Shown here one piece after another: positions 35,591 to 47,005 of a stretch of DNA of 64,000 nt. This stretch comes from Rhinopithecus roxellana (lineage: Eukaryota; Chordata; Mammalia; Primates; Cercopithecidae). The stretch covers positions 96,735,797 to 96,799,796 of the forward strand of contig NC_044566.1 of assembly GCF_007565055.1 (NCBI RefSeq). Reading direction: 5' to 3'. The notes under the pieces are model-generated. The model saw only the letters and a program-made list of their open reading frames with translations. It had not been told where the DNA came from and ran no database searches. How positions within the stretch are numbered: the stretch's first letter is position 1; every line of letters begins with the position of its first letter. A program made the translations under genes and the position numbers.

Positions 35591-36166
35591 ATTTTCTTAA
35601 TTGAGTGTGATTCGCCAACTCTCTCTTTCTCTTCCACAAGTGGGATTCACACAGCAAGTCACGAGGGATGATAGACATAGACATAAAGTAGAAGCCTGGT
35701 TTCTGAATCACTGAGTAAAGGAGAGTCTACTATTGCTCAAAAATATCTACCTTGGACTTTAAATAAAACAGAGATAAGATTGTAGTGTTTGGGGTGATTT
35801 GTTATAGTAGTCTGGCCTATCCTATCTAAAACCAGTAACAAACTAAAAATAACCCAATGAATACAACACATTCTAACCCAAGAGCTAAATAAACTTTTCT
35901 GCAATCAAATTATATTCAATAAGAACAGTTTTTCTAATTTAAAAAATATTTTGTTAGAAATCATTATTAAATATTATTTGTTTTTTAGAAAACAAAATCA
36001 TACTGCATTATCACAGTAGTAACATGGGTTGCACAGGTAATCCCTACGTTAAATCTTCCTTGACCAGAATGGCTTACTCAATTTCTTTGTTTTTAGCTCG
36101 CCTCCTTCTGCTATTACTCTTCCACGGAATTTAATTTGCAACTTCCGCTCACCTATTCCCTAGCAC

Positions 36167-36334
36167 TGCAGTTCTCAAACTTCAGCTGCATCAGGATCAC
36201 TGGGAGGGCTTGTTACAATCAGGTTGCTGGGCCCCATTCCCAGAGTTTCTGATTCATTTGCATTTTAACAAGTTTCCCAGGTGATCCCAAATCTGTTGGT
36301 CTGAGAGTCATACATTGAGAACCACTGACCTAGA
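36167..36334 (+). mobile_element. MER5A-like hAT-Charlie element
   Basis: 'gcagttctcaaacttcagct' at the left and 'cattgagaaccactgac' at the right are the inverted termini; 'cccaggtgatccca' is internal. Short non-autonomous transposon. Confidence 0.75.
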
Positions 36335-36925
36335 AAATCATAAAAATAAGATTGTAACGTTTTTCAAACAAGAGAAGCAAGACTCTGAAGGCTACATGAA
36401 GGTATCTCTAATGATCCAAGTAAGTTGAATTAGACAGCCAGATGCCGTAGCATCTACTTTAACTATGGAGAAACTGTATGGAGAAACCGGGTTTTGTTGG
36501 AGAAACTGGGTTTTGTTGTTCTTTGGTTGGTTGGGTAGGTTTTTTCCCATTGGTTTTTCACTTGCTTCCAGCTTCTGATGGAGTCTTAGCAGTTAGATCT
36601 TAAAGATTATCTAATCCCAAAATAAGCAAGCAGCTCGCTCTCTATTTTAGCACTTCCAGGGATGGATAACTCACCCTTTTGTTGTTTTCAAATAGTTGAG
36701 TCTGTCAGATGGGAAGAATCTAGTTAAGTGCTACTTTTAAATGATGTGAATTAGGATACAAACTGAGACATGAGAAGATGAAACTATCTTAGCTTTCTCT
36801 AACAGCCTTTTAAATTAGTATTTTAAAACTTCTTATATTTTTTCTATTATACATTATTCAGAATAAGATAAAATAAAGAAAGTCACTTAAAAACAGTCAA
36901 AAAGATTTTTTATATAGGCTCAACA
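36335..36925. other. No recognisable feature except a short tandem duplication
   Basis: Holds a 19-bp tandem duplication (36480-36498 and 36499-36517, one mismatch) with a partial third unit upstream at about 36468. Confidence 0.5.
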
Positions 36926-36929
36926 GAGC

Positions 36930-37065
36930 ACTGTGACAAAGTAAGGAGTCAGAGACTGGATTGAAATCATGGTCTTCTATGGATGAGCCATGTCAATTAC
37001 TGTTAGCCTGGACTTCATTTGCAATATGGGGATAAAAGTGTGCCTGTATTACTCACAGGTATAAC
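36930..37065 (+). mobile_element. Possible MIR fragment
   Basis: Diverged MIR-like order: 'gagtcagagactggattgaa' (36947), 'gacttcatttgcaatatgg' (37011), 'gataaaagtg'. Confidence 0.45.
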
Positions 37066-37277
37066 AAATCATACTTATTCAAATAATACGTATCAAAATA
37101 CCCTCTAAATTGAGAAAATCAACTTGTTAGCTATTAATAGCCCAATTAGTAATCTTACCCTTTTATCTAACTAATATAACATTCTTGCATAGTGTTTCCA
37201 ATATCTTAGTCTCTTGGTTAAACACTAATAAATATAAGGTAGAAAAATGCCCTTTTGCCTCCTCCTGCATTTTTTTC

Positions 37278-37286
<9 letters not shown>

Positions 37287-37308
<22 letters not shown>

Positions 37309-37595
37309 TTGAGATAGGGTCTCGCTCTGTCATCCAGGCTGGAGTGCAGTGGCAAGATCTCAGCTTACTGCAACCTCCGTCTCCCAAGTTCAAGCGATTC
37401 TCCTGCCTCAGTTTCCCAAGTAGCTGGGACTACAGGGGCCCACCACTACATCTGACTAATTATTGTATTTAGAGTAGAGACGGGGGGGGTTCACCATGTT
37501 GGCCTGGCTAGTCTCAAACTCTTGACCTCAAGTGACCCACCCACCTCAGCTTTCCAAAGTGTTGGGATTACAGGCATGAGCCACTGCACAGTACC
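37287..37595 (-). mobile_element. AluS-type element
   Basis: Reverse-oriented Alu with an oligo-T tail (37287-37310). A second T-run (37596-37618) lies directly at the other end, so the target was probably T-rich. A run of eight G (37481-37488) replaces the usual 'ggggttt'. Confidence 0.88.
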
Positions 37596-37618
37596 TTTTT
37601 TTTTTTTTTTTTTTTTTT

Positions 37619-38720
37619 GATAATACAAAAACAACATAAATCAGGGCAGTCTCTATCTCTTGAGAATTTCAAAACAACCATAATGTCCCCTGTCTCTCTT
37701 AACCTCTCCATGGCTGTTCATAATGATGGTTGCCCCAACTTAAGTCTACTACCTTGGTATCAACAAAAGTCTAGCCTGACAGGATATTAGCAGCTCTTTC
37801 TGATAGTGGGTGATTGAAATTTTTTCAGCACCCTTCCCTGGCCCATCCTGCCTGTACTAAATATAAGATTTGCCTTGCTTCTCTTCTCTTTTTTCACAAC
37901 AAGCTTGAAGGTCTATCATTCGCAATCCCTAGAGGGATTCAATATTAATTTCATCTGTTCTGTCCCCCAACAATGGAGCACTGAATAAGACATTCCCCTA
38001 TTTTTTTGTCAGTAGCTCCTATAAAACATCCAAAGGGTGCCTATACTTTTGGCCCAGATGCGAAGGTCCCCTGAGTCTTTCCGTATCCTCCCTACAAAGT
38101 GGAATCTCTTTCAGCCTCCCCAGGAAGGTCTCCTGCTGCTGTTGGATTGTGCCAGCACCCCATCCTTCAATAACAGGGCTGGTTCCTATTTTCTCCAACA
38201 CTGCTCCCAGCTTAGGAGCACCCCAAGCTGGCAGAGCATCTTGTTCACTTCATTTCTGCCCTGTCCTCCAGAAGTGTGCCCTCACTTTCTATGTGGATGA
38301 CCTAGACTATGTCACCTCTCTGACTTCCCCTGGGACCTTCAGCCCTGCTTAGTGGTGGAATAGGGGTAGCTGGAGTATGTCCTTGTTCCTCCAGCTCCAT
38401 GTCAACTCCTGCTTCAGTGCAAGTTTCTCCTCTGCCAAACCTTCCCTTCAACTCCTGTTGGAAACTAATAATGGACAAAAGTGTTTTGCAACTTGCTCTC
38501 CTTGAAAGTATTAATCCATTTTCTCCTACCCTACCTTATAGGGCCAAATCTGAAGTTTTTCAGTGCCTGCAGCATGTTCAAACCAATGGTATGAATAACT
38601 TCAGAATCAGCATGATGCTGATTCCCTTCCCCAAGGCCCTACATGACCAGCAAAGTGACTGGTGCCATTCCTGAAAGCCTATGTGTCGATGAAAGAATCT
38701 ATCAATTTCAGTAATAGAAA
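37619..38720. other. No recognisable feature
   Basis: Moderately GC-rich (about 38000-38480) with several short overlapping plus-strand frames (38037-38352, 38399-38674). None has a recognisable motif. Confidence 0.4.
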
Positions 38721-38721
38721 T

Positions 38722-38828
38722 CTTGTTAAAACCAGGTTGCTGGGCCCCATTCCCAATGTTCTGATTAATCTGAAACCATAATAAGTGTCCCAGGTGATAT
38801 CGAAGCTGCTCATATGAGAACCACACTT
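38722..38828 (+). mobile_element. MER5-like hAT fragment
   Basis: 'aaaaccaggttgctgggccc' (38727), 'gtgtcccaggtgat' (38785) and 'tatgagaaccacac' (38813) resemble the right part of the copy at 36167-36334. Confidence 0.55.
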
Positions 38829-39249
38829 TGTTAGCCTGTTAATGGTTAAAATAAAAGCTTTAGTGAAAAAACAAGGTTTTCTAAAAGTGTACTGATTAAT
38901 CCACCTATATAAGTAGACAGTTTACCACATTCCTACACAGAAATCCAATTCAATAATTTTAAAAGCAAACATCTTTTATGATGAGCTGTTCAATACTCTG
39001 ACAGCCAGTCAATCGTGGAGTACAAACAATCTCATTAAAGATACAAAAAGTTTTAGGATGAAAAAGTGATCATAGCTGAGGCTGCTATAAGTATATTCAT
39101 TTGCATGATCAATCACAATGTATTTATTTCTAGTAAGAATGAGAATCCCATTCATCTTACTGAGTTAGCTCCTTCTCAAGCACCCTCCCCTAAACATTGT
39201 AATTGCCCCCTGAAAGTAATGACGAAGTCAGCACCAAGTACCTTCTAAA

Positions 39250-40208
39250 GCATCCACTGGAAAAAGTACAAGTCATTAATCCATATTTAATATTTTTCTT
39301 CTCATTTTTGCAAAATTACAAACCCAGAGAATATTACAGTAAATATCTGTGTACATTTACTCAGATTAATCAATTATTATTTTGCCACATTTGCTCTCTC
39401 TCTGTGTCATCTCTAGATAGGTAGGTAAGTAGGTAGGTAGGTAGGTAGGTAGATAGATAGATAGATAGATTATATATATACTTCCTTTCTTAATCATTTG
39501 AAGGTTGGTTACAGACAGCATAATACCCCTAAATATTTCAGCATGCATCTTTGAAGATAAAAATATTTTCCTAAATAACTACAAAACCATAATCACAACT
39601 AAGAAATTCAATATATAAACTGATACACAATTTATATTCAAATTGTTCCAGTTGTTCCCAAAGCCCTCAAATATCATTTATAGTTTTCTCTCTTTTCTTT
39701 TTACTTTAAACCCACTATCCAAACTCCACACATTGCATTCTGTTTTTAGGTCCCTCTAATTTTTGTAATTTAAATATTTTTAAGAACCCAGGCCAACTGT
39801 CTGTCACAATGTCTCCCTTTCTGGATTTGCCTGATTGTTTCCTCATGATTAGACCAGATGTAACATGTTTGGCAAGAATATGGCCCAGGTGATATTACAT
39901 CAAATCCGGAGTCATAGACTACAAGATTGTTCCACTACCTAGAATCACATGGATAAGGTACAACATAAACTACATTTTTCACTTTGTAATAGATAGGCAG
40001 CCTGTGATGAGATAGTATGAGAACATGTGAACACCCTGTGCCCCATCACCTTTCTCCAAAAGATTTAGTATTCACTGACGATCCTTGTCTGATCAATTAT
40101 TAAATTGGATTACAACGCTGTACTTTTCCTAACCTGTCTTGTCTTCTACATTTATTAGTCAGCATTCTTCCATTTTTATTTTTTAAAAGAGATTTCCATA
40201 TATGTACC
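39250..40208 (-). mobile_element. Ancient L1 (L1ME-like) 3' fragment
   Basis: Reverse-oriented: 'cctaaatatttcagcatgca' (39528), 'tctttttactttaaac', 'gttgttcccaaagccctcaa' (39651), 'tgattgtttcctcatgatta' (39832) and 'cttctacatttattagtcag' (40143) follow the L1ME 3' UTR order. Confidence 0.65.
39414..39480. repeat. Compound (TAGG)n(TAGA)n(TA)n microsatellite
   Basis: TAGG units run to about 39451, then TAGA units to about 39470, then TA units. Several phases are uninterrupted, so length variation is likely. Confidence 0.95.
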
Positions 40209-40502
40209 ATACAGGCATAGCTCATTTTATTGCACTTCACTTTATTGCACTTTACAGATGTTACTGTTTTTTACGAATTGGAGGTTTGTGGCAACACTGC
40301 TTTGAATAAATCTATTCGCATCATTTTTCTAACAACACGTGCTCACTTTGTGTCTCTGTGTCACATGTTAGCAATTCTCAAAATATTTCAAACTTTTTCA
40401 TCATTATTATATTTATTATAGTGATCTGTGATACTATCTTTGCTGTTACTATTATAATTGTTTTGGCTCGCCACAACCAAGCCCACAGGAGATGTTGAAC
40501 TT

Positions 40503-40755
40503 GGCCAGGTGCAATGGCTCATGTCTGTAATCCCAACACTTTAAGAGGCCAAAGCAGGAGGATGGCTTCAGGTGAGGAGTTTGAGACCAGCCTGGATAAC
40601 ATAGCGAGAACCTGTAACCTGTAGTCCCAGCTACTCAGAAAGCCTAGGCGGGAGGATCGCTTGAGACCAGAAGTTCAAGACTACAGTGACCTATGATTGC
40701 ACCACTGCACTCCAGCCTGGGCAACAGAGCAAGACCTGTCTTAAATAAATAAATA
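40503..40755 (+). mobile_element. AluJ inserted in Tigger1
   Basis: Diverged Alu with an internal deletion of about 40 bp around 40611, between 'gcgagaacc' and 'tgtaacctgtagtccc'. The flanks 'gatgttgaactt' (40491-40502) and 'gatggtgaactt' (40756-40767) are the target duplication. Confidence 0.9.
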
Positions 40756-40881
40756 GATGGTGAACTTAATCAGAAAATGTGTGTTCTGACTGCTCCACTG
40801 ACCAGCTTTCTCTCTCTCCTCAGGCCTCTCTAATCCCTGAGACACAACAATATTGAACTTAGGCCAATTAATAACCCTACA

Positions 40882-42720
40882 ATGGCCTCTAAATGTTCGA
40901 GTGAAAGAAAGAGTCACACATTTCTCACCTTAAATACAAAGCTAGAAATGATTAAGGTGAGTGATGAGGAAGGCATGTTGAAAGCCGAGATAGGCAGAAA
41001 GCTAGGCCTCTTGCGCCACTTAGCCAAGCTGTGAATACAAAGGAAAAATTCTGGAAGGAAATTGAAAGTGATACTCCAGTAAACATACAATTGACAAAAA
41101 AGTGAAACAGTTTTATTGTTAATATGAAGAAAGTTTTAATAATCTGGATAGAAGATCACACCAGTCACAACATTCCCTTAAGCCAAAGCCTATCCAGAAC
41201 AAGGCCCTAATTCTCTCCAATTTTAGGAAGGCTGAGAGAAGTGAGGAAGTTGCAGAAGCAAAGTCTGAAGCTAGCAGAGGTGAGTTCATGTTTAAGGAAA
41301 GAGGCCATTTCCGTAACATAAAAGTTCAAGGTGAAGCAGCAAGTGTTGCTGGAGAAGCTGAAGCAAGTTATCCAAAAGATCTAGCTAAGATCACTGATGA
41401 AAGTGGATACAAACACTAGATTTTCAATGTAGGTGAAGCAGCCTTATATTGGAAAAGAATACCATCTAGGATTTTCATAGTTAAAGAGAAGTGAATGACT
41501 GGCTTCAAAGCTTCAAAAGATAAGCTGACTCTCTTGTTAGAGTCTAATGCAGCTGGTGACTATACTGAAACCAATGCTAATTTACAAATCTGAAAATACT
41601 AGGGCTCTGAAGAATTATGTGAAATCTACTCTACCTGTGCTCTATTAGTGGAACAAAAAAGCATGGATGACATCAAATCTGTTTACAGATGGTTTACTCA
41701 TTATTTTAAGCCTATTATTGAGACCTACTGCTAAGAAAGAATGATTGATTTCAAATGATTACTACTAATTGGCAATGCACCTAGTCCACCAAAGAGCTCT
41801 AGTGGAAATGTTCAAGGAGATTAATGTGGCTTTCATGCTGCTACTGCTAACACAACATCCATTCTGCAGCCCATAGATCAAGGAGTAATACCTACTTTCA
41901 AGTCTCATTATTTAAGAAATATATTTTGTAAAGCTACAGCTACCATAGATAGTGATTCCTCTGATGAATCTGGACAAAGTAAATTTAAACCTTCTGGAAA
42001 GAGTTCATCATTCTGCATGTCATTAAGAAACATTTATGATTCATGGAAGGAATTCAAAATATCAACATGAACAGGATTTTGGAAGAAGCTCTAATCCTCA
42101 TGGGTGACTTTGGAGCGTTCAAGACTTCAGTGGAGGAAGTAACCACAGATGGGGTAGAAATATGAGAATTAATTCATATCATATGAACTAATATGAGAAT
42201 TATGAGAATTCTCATAATTCTTGAATATGAGAATTAGTTCATATCATATCATATCATATCATACCATATGAAATGAGTTTTCTTGAATATGAGCCTGAAT
42301 ATGTGGCTGAATTGCTGCAATCTCATGATAAAACTTAAATGGATAAGGAGTTGCTTCTCATGGATGAGCAAATAAAGTGATTTCTTGAAATGGAAACTAA
42401 TCCTGGTGAAGATGCTGAACATTGTTGTAATGACAATGAGTTATTTAGAATATTACATAAACTTAGTTATAAACAAAGCAGCAGTGGAGTTTGATAAGAT
42501 TGACTCCAGTTTTGAAAGAAGTTCTACTGTGCATAAAAATGCTATCAAACAGCATTGTATGCTACAGAGAAATATTTTGTGAAAGGAAGAGTCAATCAAT
42601 GTGGCAAACTTTATTGTTATTTTTAAAAATCACCACAGTCACCCAACCTTCAGTAATCACCACCCTGATCAGTCAGCAGCCATCAAAATTGAGGCAAGAC
42701 CTTCCACCAGCAAAACAATT
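40882..42720 (+). pseudogene. Tigger1 (pogo-type) transposase pseudogene
   Basis: The start codon at 40882 opens a reading that matches the N-terminus of the Tigger1 transposase (MASKCSSERKSH), followed by the CENP-B-like helix-turn-helix region (LNTKLEMIKVSDEEGM). The frame then breaks repeatedly; for example there are stops near 41417 and 41433. In the DDE domain the conserved D-N-A-P segment reads G-N-A-P because the aspartate codon is ggc at 41771-41773, so a catalytic residue appears lost as well. It is non-functional. The comparison is from memory of the family. Confidence 0.85.
42160..42275. repeat. Palindromic AT-rich expansion with (ATATC)n
   Basis: Contains 'ttcatatcatatgaa' (about 42173-42187, odd-length palindrome), a perfect 26-bp palindrome at 42196-42221, and four or more 'atatc' units (42241-42263). 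I do not recall this block in the Tigger1 consensus. Confidence 0.8.
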
Positions 42721-42898
42721 ATGACTGATGGAAGGCTCAGATGATAATTATCATTTTTTAGCATTAAAATATTTTTAAAATAACGTAAGTACATTTCTAG
42801 ACATAATAATATACTAGGAAACCAAAAATTTATGTGACTCACTTTATTGTTTATTTGCTTTACTGTGGCAGTCTGGAACCAAACCCACATTATCTATG

Positions 42899-42900
<2 letters not shown>

Positions 42901-42933
<33 letters not shown>
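42901..42933. repeat. (TG)n microsatellite
   Basis: About 16 TG units beginning in the last bases of the Tigger1 right end. Confidence 0.95.
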
Positions 42934-42937
<4 letters not shown>

Positions 42938-42959
42938 ACTATAGACTCATGCTTTTACT

Positions 42960-43152
42960 TTCTCCACTAAAGTCTTGAATTCCTCAAACTCAGCCATCAG
43001 GGTTGGAATCAACTTCTCCCAAACTCCTGTTCAGGGGATATTTTGACCTCCTCCCATGAATTATGGATGTTCTCAATGGCACCAAGAGTGATGAGTCCTT
43101 TCCAGGAGGTTTTAAATTTATTTCGCCCAGATCCATCAAAGCAATCATGCTT
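42960..43152 (-). mobile_element. Tigger1 internal fragment, inverted
   Basis: The reverse complement matches the transposase region found in the full copy at about 41960-42140: 'agtcttgaattcctcaaac' (42971), 'atattttgacctcctcccat' (43039), 'cctttccaggaggttttaaa' (43099), 'gcccagatccatcaaagc' (43125). It lies 27 bp past the TG repeat, in the opposite orientation to the full copy. Confidence 0.75.
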
Positions 43153-43784
43153 TTACCTTTTCTTTAATTTCCCTTCATCCATAATTATAATTATTATTTT
43201 TTGATGTTTAAATTATCTGAATTTGACCATTTATATCTGCTTCATATAAAGTCCTGGAGGCGGACACATTCTAATGCTGGTTAGTTTTTTGTTTAGTTGC
43301 TTAAGATATTCAATGGAATTTCATTTTAAGTGGATTTTGATATTTTCTATAGGAAATACAATTTTGGTAGTTGGGGAAATTATTGCTTATAATGGTAGCT
43401 TGAATCAGAATAGTCTGGAATCATACACTTGGAAATGCTGACACACAATATGGTTCTATATTTAATAGCAAGTAGTTCCTTAATTCAATTTTAATGGACA
43501 TTATTTTCAGGGTACTTTATATTAAACTACTAATGCTGAGAGTAAATTTGTGTTGAAGATTCAACAGAATCTCACAACCCTTACATTACCTTTTCTTTTA
43601 CATTTTAAGTCATCTCTATGCAATTTACATTGTTGTAATGGTAACATGTACATTATTATTTGTTATTTCCACCTAATAAGCAGTAACATTATTTAATTCT
43701 TCATGGGACCAGACATAAATTTGAAGATACATGGAGTTTCATATAATATATCATAAAAAACAAACCCCAACACAGATTTTTAAA
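43153..43784. other. No recognisable feature
   Basis: AT-rich; no element recognised. It could hold further degraded Tigger or L1 sequence. Confidence 0.4.
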
Positions 43785-45000
43785 TTAGGTATTAATTTGT
43801 ATTGCAAAAGTAATACAGATACATGACCAAAAAAGTAAAAGAGTACAAAATGGAAAATAATGATTGAAATTAAGATTTTTTTTTCCCACTCAAGACCCCC
43901 CAGTCCTACTTCTCAATAGCATCTGTTTTTATCTGAGTTTCCTTGCAGAAATTGCAAATGTACAAAAATAAATGTAAGTGAATCCTTTGTTGATGCTATT
44001 GTTAAACAAATATGATTTTTATAGCAACCAGTGTTCTGCATGTTACTAGCTCCCAAACCGTATTTGCATCATTTTTCATATCAGCATATCTCTGTCAGCT
44101 AACTCTCTTTAATAAATATATGCATAGGTTTTCACTGTGTAGTTATTACCATAACTTATGTAACTATTTCCATATGGTTGACAATTTTCAGTTATTTGCT
44201 TACTTCTTACTGTTTCAAGCAATAATGCAATATTAACTGTACATATATCTTTAAGTACATGGGATAGTGTGCATTTAGAGTAACTATTAGTGGGTCAAAA
44301 AATCAAGGAATATTTCATTTTGAGAGATAATGCCAGTAGTATGTGACAGTTACCTCTTCCCCTACACCCTTGATAACACTGTTGAATTAGCAAAATTTTC
44401 ATTCCTGCCATATGCCAGTGTGATAGGTGAACATAAGTTTATTTAAATAGGAAATTGAGCACTTTTTGTATGTTTATAAATCCTCTATATGTTGGCAATA
44501 GTTATCTCTTTATAATTTGTCATTGAATTAAATATCTTTTCTTTATGATTTTAAAAGAACTCTTTATACATAAGGAAATCAAAGTTTTGGCTGTTGCATA
44601 AGTAAAGGAATATGTTTTTCCCTAGTTTGTTATTTATCTTTTGATTGTTTATGATATATTTTCCACATGTAGTCAAATTGATCATTATCTTTCTATATGA
44701 CTTACAGGTTACAAAAAGAAAGTTTTCCCATTTATTAGAAAAAAAACAGTTTGGTAACATTTTCTTCTAATACTTTCATTCAGTTAAGTTTTATATTTTA
44801 ATTCTTTATTTGTGGGATTTTGGTATAAAGAATGATTGACTCTAGCTTAATTTTCCCCAGATGGCTAGCCAGGTGGCCACAATACCATACATTAAACTAT
44901 TTCCACTAATCTGAAAGGCCACCCATATTCTACACTAAATTCCCATAAGTACTTGAACCTATTCACTTCCATTAATTTGTCTCCCTATTAGCACTATCTT

Positions 45001-45027
45001 CAGTAATGAAGAACTTCTTCATTACTG
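45001..45027. repeat. Inverted repeat, 13-bp arms, 1-nt centre
   Basis: The arms cagtaatgaagaa and ttcttcattactg are exact reverse complements around a single C at 45014. It sits 10 bp before the target duplication of the truncated Alu. Confidence 0.85.
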
Positions 45028-45044
45028 TAGATTTAAGAATACAC

Positions 45045-45285
45045 AAGAGATTGAGACCATCCTGGCCAACACTGTAAAACCCTGTATCTACTGAAAACAC
45101 AAAAATTAGCTGGGTGTGGTGGTGCACGCCTGTAGTCCCAGCTACTCAGGAGGCTGAGGCAGGAGAATCGCATGAACCTGGAAGGCAGAGGTTACAGTGA
45201 GCCAAGATCGCACAAATGCACTCCAGCCTATTGACAGAGCAAGACTCTGTCTCAAAAAACAAAACAAACAAAAAAACAAAAAAAC
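45045..45285 (+). mobile_element. 5'-truncated Alu
   Basis: Begins at 'agagattgagaccatcctgg', lacking about the first 65-70 bp of Alu, and ends in an A-rich (CAAA)-like tail. The 8-bp flanks 'gaatacac' (45037-45044 and 45286-45293) show it is a genuine truncated insertion. Confidence 0.85.
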
Positions 45286-45341
45286 GAATACACTAGCTCT
45301 AGTAAACACTCTACCCTCTTTCCACTTAGAGTTAAAGATTT

Positions 45342-45562
45342 GTGCTGCACAGCCACACAGCCTGGGTTCAAGTCCTGGCTCTGCCACTTAATGTGGGACC
45401 TTGGAGAAGTTATTTAAATTTCTCTGTGTCCCCATTTTCCACCTGCAATGGGATAATAATAACTACTTCACAGAGGTGTCAGGAGGCATAACTGATATAA
45501 TTTGTACAGAATGCTTATAATTATGCCTAGTAATGACTGCGTGTTTAATAAATGTTAGCTTT
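45342..45562 (+). mobile_element. MIR SINE, well preserved
   Basis: 'gttcaagtcctggctctgcc' (45366), 'gggaccttggagaagttatt' (45395), 'aataataactacttcacag' (45455) and 'taataaatgttagct' (45546) span most of the MIR consensus. Confidence 0.85.
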
Positions 45563-45647
45563 TTCTTTCTAGAACATTTTCTGGCTATTCTCAGATATTT
45601 GTTTTTCTATTATAATCATTGGGACTGACTTCCCAATTTCTAAACCT

Positions 45648-46170
45648 TCTATGGTAGCAGCCTCCAAGATGGTCACTAATGACCTATGACTCCTAGAAGT
45701 CATGTCCTTGGGCAGTCTCCTCTCACATTAACTAGGACTGACCTGTGTAACCAATAGGATAGTATGAAAATGATTATGTGTGGCATTCAAAGTTAGGCCA
45801 TTCAAGACCTTTCTGCTTCCACTGCATCCTGTCCCTTGGATCTCGTGCTCTGGGGAAGCCAGCTGCCATGCTGTAAAGAAACTTGAGCGGCCTCTGGAGA
45901 GGCCCACAGGGGAGGAACTGACACCTCCTGCCAACGATCATCACCATGTGGGTGAACCATCTTGGAAATGAATCTTCCAGTTCACATCAAGACTTCAAAA
46001 GATAGCAGGCATGACTGCAACCTCAAGAGAGATTCCAACCCAGAACCACCCAACAAAACTGCTCACAAATTCCTGACACACAGAAACTATGTGAAATAAC
46101 AAAGATATATTGTTGTTTTAAACCATCAAGTTTGGGTTAATTTGTTATACAACAATATGTAACAAATACA
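45648..46170 (+). mobile_element. MLT1-type LTR (older subfamily)
   Basis: Plus-strand: 'gaagccagctgccatgctgt' (45856), 'ggagaggcccacaggggagg' (45896), 'tgacacacagaaactatgtg' (46074), and the end 'gtttgggttaatttgttata' (46131) with 'aacaatatgtaacaaatac'. Fits the MLT1H-K group. The two overlapping frames at 45728-45971 are by-products. Confidence 0.8.
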
Positions 46171-46718
46171 CCTTCTTATTGGCAATTTTATTAGAAAGGC
46201 ATTGAGTTTATAGACTCATTTACATAGAACAGACCTCCTCATATTATTGAATATTTCTGCCTAAGTAGAACTTCTGTCTTTCCATTGATTCAAGATTTTT
46301 TTATTTAGTAGACATTTTAAATCTTGTTCACCTAGGTCTAGCATAACCTCCCTTATTATTTGTGTTGCTGTTATATTTCCTTCCATTTTATTCTCCAAAT
46401 TGTACTGATATTATCAATTTAATACCATTAATTTTCTGTTAATTTCATATCCAGTCAACTTGCTAAATTCTTTTTCCTAGAAGCTATACTTGATTGTTTT
46501 GCATTTTTCAGATGGGCAATCATACCATATGCAAATAATAATTTCACCTTCTATTTTCCATTTTATAGCTATTTCTTTCTCCTTTGTAATTTCACTGGCT
46601 GAACTAATAAATATTACCTCTAAAAATATATTATGGTAGAATACATTATAGACCATCAGTATTCATCAGTTTGATTTCTTCCATTATTCTGAATATTCTT
46701 GAGTTAAACACTGTCACC

Positions 46719-47005
46719 AACCAGGCATGGTGGCTCATACCTGTAATCCCAGCACTTTGGGAGGTTAAAGTGGGCAGATAACTTGACTCCAGGAATTCAA
46801 GACCAGTCTGGGCAACATGGAGAAACCCTGTCTCTACAAAACACAGGAAAATTAGCCAGATGTGGTGGTGTGCCCCTGCAGTCCCAGCTACTCAGGAGGC
46901 TGATCACCTGAGCCTGGGAGGTGAAGGCTACAGTAAGCCATGATCATGCCACTGCACTCTAGCCTGGGCAACACAGCAAGACGTTGTTTCAAAAAAAAAA
47001 AAAAG
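46719..47005 (+). mobile_element. AluJ
   Basis: Diverged full-length Alu with a short deletion after 'caggaggctga' (46893). The flanks 'actgtcacc' (46710-46718) and 'actgccacc' (47006-47014) are the target duplication. Confidence 0.9.

Larger units (their letters stand above)
40212..42902 (+). mobile_element. Tigger1 DNA transposon, nearly full length
   Basis: Pogo-family (Tc1/mariner superfamily) transposon. The left end 'caggcatagctcattttatt' and right end 'tatctatgcctg' match Tigger1 termini, and a TA target dinucleotide precedes the left end (40210-40211). An AluJ (40503-40755) is inserted in the 5' part, and a palindrome-rich expansion (about 42160-42275) in the 3' part. Removing the Alu leaves about 2.4 kb, the usual Tigger1 length. 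Confidence 0.92.

Noticed and set aside
37619..38674. Cluster of plus-strand frames suggesting an exon series
   Set aside because: No consistent frame, no convincing splice sites, and no recognisable protein similarity.
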